This document shows positions 27,368 to 29,628 of a DNA stretch of 29,628 nucleotides, in pieces (the first letter of the stretch is position 1; every line of letters starts with the position of its first letter). The stretch is from a virus, in IMG/VR virus record IMGVR_UViG_3300010158_000243, positions 1 to 29,628 of that record. One strand, written 5' to 3'. The translations under genes and the position numbers were made by a program. Below the pieces are notes generated by a model, which was not told where the DNA came from, did no database searches, and was given only the letters and a program-made list of their open reading frames with translations.

Positions 27368-28381
27368 ATGAACACAGATAAAATCAAATTCGGTTGCCCA
27401 GTAGCCCCAGCTGACTCAAGAGACAGAGCCTACAAACCTCGACTAGACCAAACAATATTCCTTGATGTGGATCTTAGACCTCAGTGTCCAGCTATCAGGA
27501 ATCAAAAAAATCTTGGAGCATGTACAGCTTTCGGTACAACAAGCTTGTTCAACTTTGTCAGGATGAAGCACGGACTAGCGTCATGGCTTCCATCTCCACT
27601 ATTCACATACTATGCTACACGGGAAAAGTATGGTGAGCAGAACATGGACAATGGCGCTTATGTTCGTGATGCGCTAAAGAGCACTGTGAATGATGGTGTA
27701 GCTATGGAGCGTGTGTGGCCTTATGTTGTATCCAGGTTCACTGAAAAGCCTTCTCCTCAAGTATACGCTGACGCAGAAAAACATCAGACTCTAGAGTATC
27801 TGAGCTTATCCCGTACAGATAAAGCGGCATTGCTAGCTTGCCTCAGTGAGGGTTACCCGTTCGTGTTTGGTATACCTGTGTATCCTAGCTTCATGAACCC
27901 AACTGGTGGCTTCGTTCCTCTACCTGATAAAGTTACAGAAGCAAGTATAGGCGGTCACTGCATGCTCTGTGTAGGCTACAAGAAAAACTCGGATGGAGTT
28001 GAGGTGCTTATTGTACAGAACAGCTGGAGTATTTATTGGGGTGACAATGGATATTGCTATATACCACTGAGCTATTTTATGGATTCAGCTTACGACGTGT
28101 GGACAATCAGAACTACTGAAGCTCCTGTTGACGATGTGGCTGATGAACCCCCAGCTCCTGAGCCTGAGCCTGAGCCAGCTCCTGAACCCCCAGCTCCTGA
28201 GCCTGAGCCTGAGCCAGCTCCTGAACCCCCAGCTCCTGAGCCTGAGCCAGCTCCTGAACCCCCAACGCCAATTCCAATTCCAGTTCCTGAGCCTGTAGTA
28301 AACGATAGTAAGACCAGTAAGATGGGTATTGTGGTGATATTAATATTTATTTTATTACTATTACTGTTTACAATACTCTAG
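27368..28381 (+). CDS. Papain-family (C1) cysteine peptidase with C-terminal membrane anchor
   Basis: A 337-residue protein. The catalytic residues of the C1 family are present: Gln46 (oxyanion hole) and Cys52 in RNQKNLGACTAF, His197 in IGGHCMLCVGY, and Asn218 in VQNSWSIYWGDNGY. There is no signal peptide and no long inhibitory prodomain, only about 40 residues ahead of the active site. A Pro/Glu repeat (PPAPEPEPEPAPE units) at residues about 261-308 is followed by a C-terminal membrane helix (GIVVILIFILLLLLFTIL), so it is tail-anchored. It lies two bases after the previous stop. Possible roles are processing of the polyprotein encoded upstream, attack on host proteins at the membrane, or a structural role on the virion. 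Confidence 0.9.
   Translation: MNTDKIKFGCPVAPADSRDRAYKPRLDQTIFLDVDLRPQCPAIRNQKNLGACTAFGTTSLFNFVRMKHGLASWLPSPLFTYYATREKYGEQNMDNGAYVRDALKSTVNDGVAMERVWPYVVSRFTEKPSPQVYADAEKHQTLEYLSLSRTDKAALLACLSEGYPFVFGIPVYPSFMNPTGGFVPLPDKVTEASIGGHCMLCVGYKKNSDGVEVLIVQNSWSIYWGDNGYCYIPLSYFMDSAYDVWTIRTTEAPVDDVADEPPAPEPEPEPAPEPPAPEPEPEPAPEPPAPEPEPAPEPPTPIPIPVPEPVVNDSKTSKMGIVVILIFILLLLLFTIL
28150..28265 (+). repeat. Tandem Pro/Glu-coding repeat
   Basis: Two 39-base units and one shorter 33-base unit, in frame, coding for PPAPEPEPEPAPE-type repeats between the peptidase domain and its membrane anchor. It gives a stiff, acidic stalk. Copy number changes in steps of six bases (one PE pair) keep the frame. Confidence 0.85.
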
Positions 28382-28382
28382 T

Positions 28383-28457
28383 ATGAACCAAGACAGCTTT
28401 TCTAGTTTAAAGGATTTCGGTATCGACGTAGGGTCGCTAAAAGCGTACAGGAGCTAA
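28383..28457 (+). CDS. 24-residue micro-protein
   Basis: ATG 28383 to TAA 28455-28457, between the peptidase stop and the fibre ATG five bases later. The product is hydrophilic ([20 protein letters not shown], then AYRS). Spacing between neighbours suggests it is translated, perhaps only to couple the fibre gene to the upstream genes. No function recognised. Confidence 0.35.
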   Translation: MNQDSFSSLKDFGIDVGSLKAYRS

Positions 28458-28462
28458 GACGT

Positions 28463-29628
28463 ATGCCTCTAAAGCCTAAAAAAATAACTGAATTACCACC
28501 CGCAGAGGCTTTAGGTGAGGGAGATCTTTTCGTTGTCGAGAATAACGATATAACGAAAAGGATTACTCTTGAAAACCTAAGCCATGCTGTAGCTGGACGT
28601 ATTCAGGAAGCAATTGCTGGGGCACCTGGTAATGCTGGCCCTGTTGGAGCTACTGGAGCAACAGGTTATTTTGGACCTACAGGCTTAAGAGGGGCTACTG
28701 GCGTTGCTGGTTCTACGGGAGTTCAAGGACATCCTGGTTCTACTGGCGCTACAGGATCTGATGGGGCTACTGGAGTTCTTGGCCCTAAGGGCAGCACTGG
28801 AGCCGTTGGCGCTACAGGAGCCTCAGGTATTGGAGATACTGGAAGCACAGGAAGCACAGGAAGTAGAGGAGAAATAGGTGCAACAGGAAGTACAGGGGCT
28901 ACAGGAAGTACAGGATACGACGGCGCTACAGGAAGTAGAGGATCGACAGGCCCTTCAGGTGATAGAGGTAATGCTGGTGGAGTTGGCGCCTCAGGAGCCA
29001 CAGGATATCAAGGAGCCACAGGATACGCTGGTGACACTGGACCTACAGGACAGGGAGCTACAGGAGCCACAGGATCTACAGGGGCCACAGGAGCGAGAGG
29101 ATCAACAGGGGCAGGAGCAACAGGATCTACAGGAGCAACCGGATATACTGGTTCTTCAGGGGTTAACGGAGCTACAGGACCTATAGGAGCTACAGGATAC
29201 GACGGCGCTACTGGTCCATCTGGTGGACCTACAGGAAGCACAGGAAGCACAGGTTTTGATGGAGCCACAGGGCCTTTTGGCGCTACAGGCGCAACGGGAG
29301 CTAGTGGATTAGGTGCCACAGGTGCCACAGGGGCTACAGGAGCCACAGGATACGCTGGAGCTACAGGATCAGGAGCAACAGGATCAACGGGAGTTAGAGG
29401 ATACCCTGGAAGTACAGGGGCAACTGGCTACACGGGTGCAACAGGCTCGACTGGGGCTACCGGATATCAAGGGTCTACGGGATCTACAGGAGCCACAGGA
29501 TACGCTGGTTCTACGGGATCTACGGGAGCAACAGGACCGAGAGGAGCAACAGGAAGTACAGGGGCTAGTGGATTAGGATCTACGGGAGCAACAGGAGCCT
29601 CTGGTAATACTGGGGCAACGGGAGCTAG
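28463..29628 (+). CDS. Collagen-like tail fibre protein, 3' end missing
   Basis: Open from ATG 28463 to the end of the window (388 codons) without a stop. The first 45 residues ([20 protein letters not shown] and [19 protein letters not shown]) resemble the N-terminal attachment segment of many phage tail fibres. From about residue 50 the chain is Gly-X-Y triplets, mainly GAT and GST with some GPT, GYxG and GSR, forming a collagen triple helix. Thr in the Y position rather than hydroxyproline is typical for bacterial and phage collagens. Several Gly-X-Gly interruptions break the triplet register. It would form a trimeric shaft; the receptor-binding tip lies beyond the window. Confidence 0.9.
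   Translation, partial: MPLKPKKITELPPAEALGEGDLFVVENNDITKRITLENLSHAVAGRIQEAIAGAPGNAGPVGATGATGYFGPTGLRGATGVAGSTGVQGHPGSTGATGSDGATGVLGPKGSTGAVGATGASGIGDTGSTGSTGSRGEIGATGSTGATGSTGYDGATGSRGSTGPSGDRGNAGGVGASGATGYQGATGYAGDTGPTGQGATGATGSTGATGARGSTGAGATGSTGATGYTGSSGVNGATGPIGATGYDGATGPSGGPTGSTGSTGFDGATGPFGATGATGASGLGATGATGATGATGYAGATGSGATGSTGVRGYPGSTGATGYTGATGSTGATGYQGSTGSTGATGYAGSTGSTGATGPRGATGSTGASGLGSTGATGASGNTGATGA

Noticed and set aside
28723-29346. Long minus-strand frames made of PVAPVAP-type repeats opposite the fibre gene
   Set aside because: They are the reverse reading of the Gly-Ala-Thr coding repeats and have no start signal or non-repeat part.
28878-29576. Plus-strand frames rich in LQEPQD repeats
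   Set aside because: They are the shifted frame of the same collagen repeats; the GXY frame with a tail-fibre N-terminus explains the region.
28600-29628. Short regular repeats as a CRISPR array
   Set aside because: The repeats are 9-base coding triplet units without unique spacers of constant length, and no cas gene is near.

Overview
This window is a piece of a tailed double-stranded DNA phage genome (Caudoviricetes), probably a large one. The support is a portal protein, an endolysin with membrane lysis partners, a T4 Rnl1-type RNA ligase, two tRNA genes, a collagen-like fibre and dozens of tightly packed small genes. The host cannot be named. A lipobox lipoprotein and the lysis set suggest a diderm (Gram-negative) host. 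Both tRNAs resemble proteobacterial tRNAs. Almost no start codon has a Shine-Dalgarno sequence. Standard stop codons are used throughout.

Layout: (1) 1-5350, plus strand: an operon of small, mostly unrecognised genes joined by TAATATG or ATGA junctions. It includes a YopX-like protein and ends with the RNA ligase and two small genes. (2) 5358-7361, plus: a promoter with a 5' hairpin, three genes, a terminator, then a promoter and one acidic-tailed gene. (3) 13144-7358, minus: a structural and lysis operon. Transcription runs through an unknown protein, a 54-residue protein, the portal, a zinc-finger-like protein, a coiled-coil membrane protein, a DUF1003 membrane protein, a lipoprotein, a coiled-coil membrane protein, a holin-like protein and a GH24-type endolysin. 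(4) 13221-18562, plus: an unknown gene, a 210-base gap with a possible three-stem RNA, an HTH plus metallophosphoesterase protein, small membrane or secreted proteins, and tRNA-Ile(CAU) and tRNA-Arg(UCU). (5) 18563-20566, plus: short units of promoter, small gene(s) and terminator. (6) 20567-28381, plus: a Gly-rich protein, a 1682-residue multidomain protein (GNAT-like, P-loop kinase-like, two paralogous ADP-ribosyltransferase-like domains, KTSC) whose modules are separated by a repeated AE(A/E)THELEK linker, a small protein and a papain-family peptidase with a C-terminal membrane anchor. (7) 28383-29628: a tiny gene, then a collagen-like fibre gene cut by the window end.

Three signals tie the window together. 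A 16-base promoter, TGGTATAATATATTGA, occurs three times exactly and twice with one or two changes; its conservation runs to the predicted start site and no -35 element is visible. All five intrinsic terminators found on the plus strand end in a T-run followed by AGC. Several -10 boxes lie so close to the ATG that the mRNA would be leaderless or nearly so. The most interesting candidate system is the 1682-residue protein, which reads as a modular, possibly virion-packaged effector polyprotein, encoded just upstream of a cysteine peptidase that could act on it.
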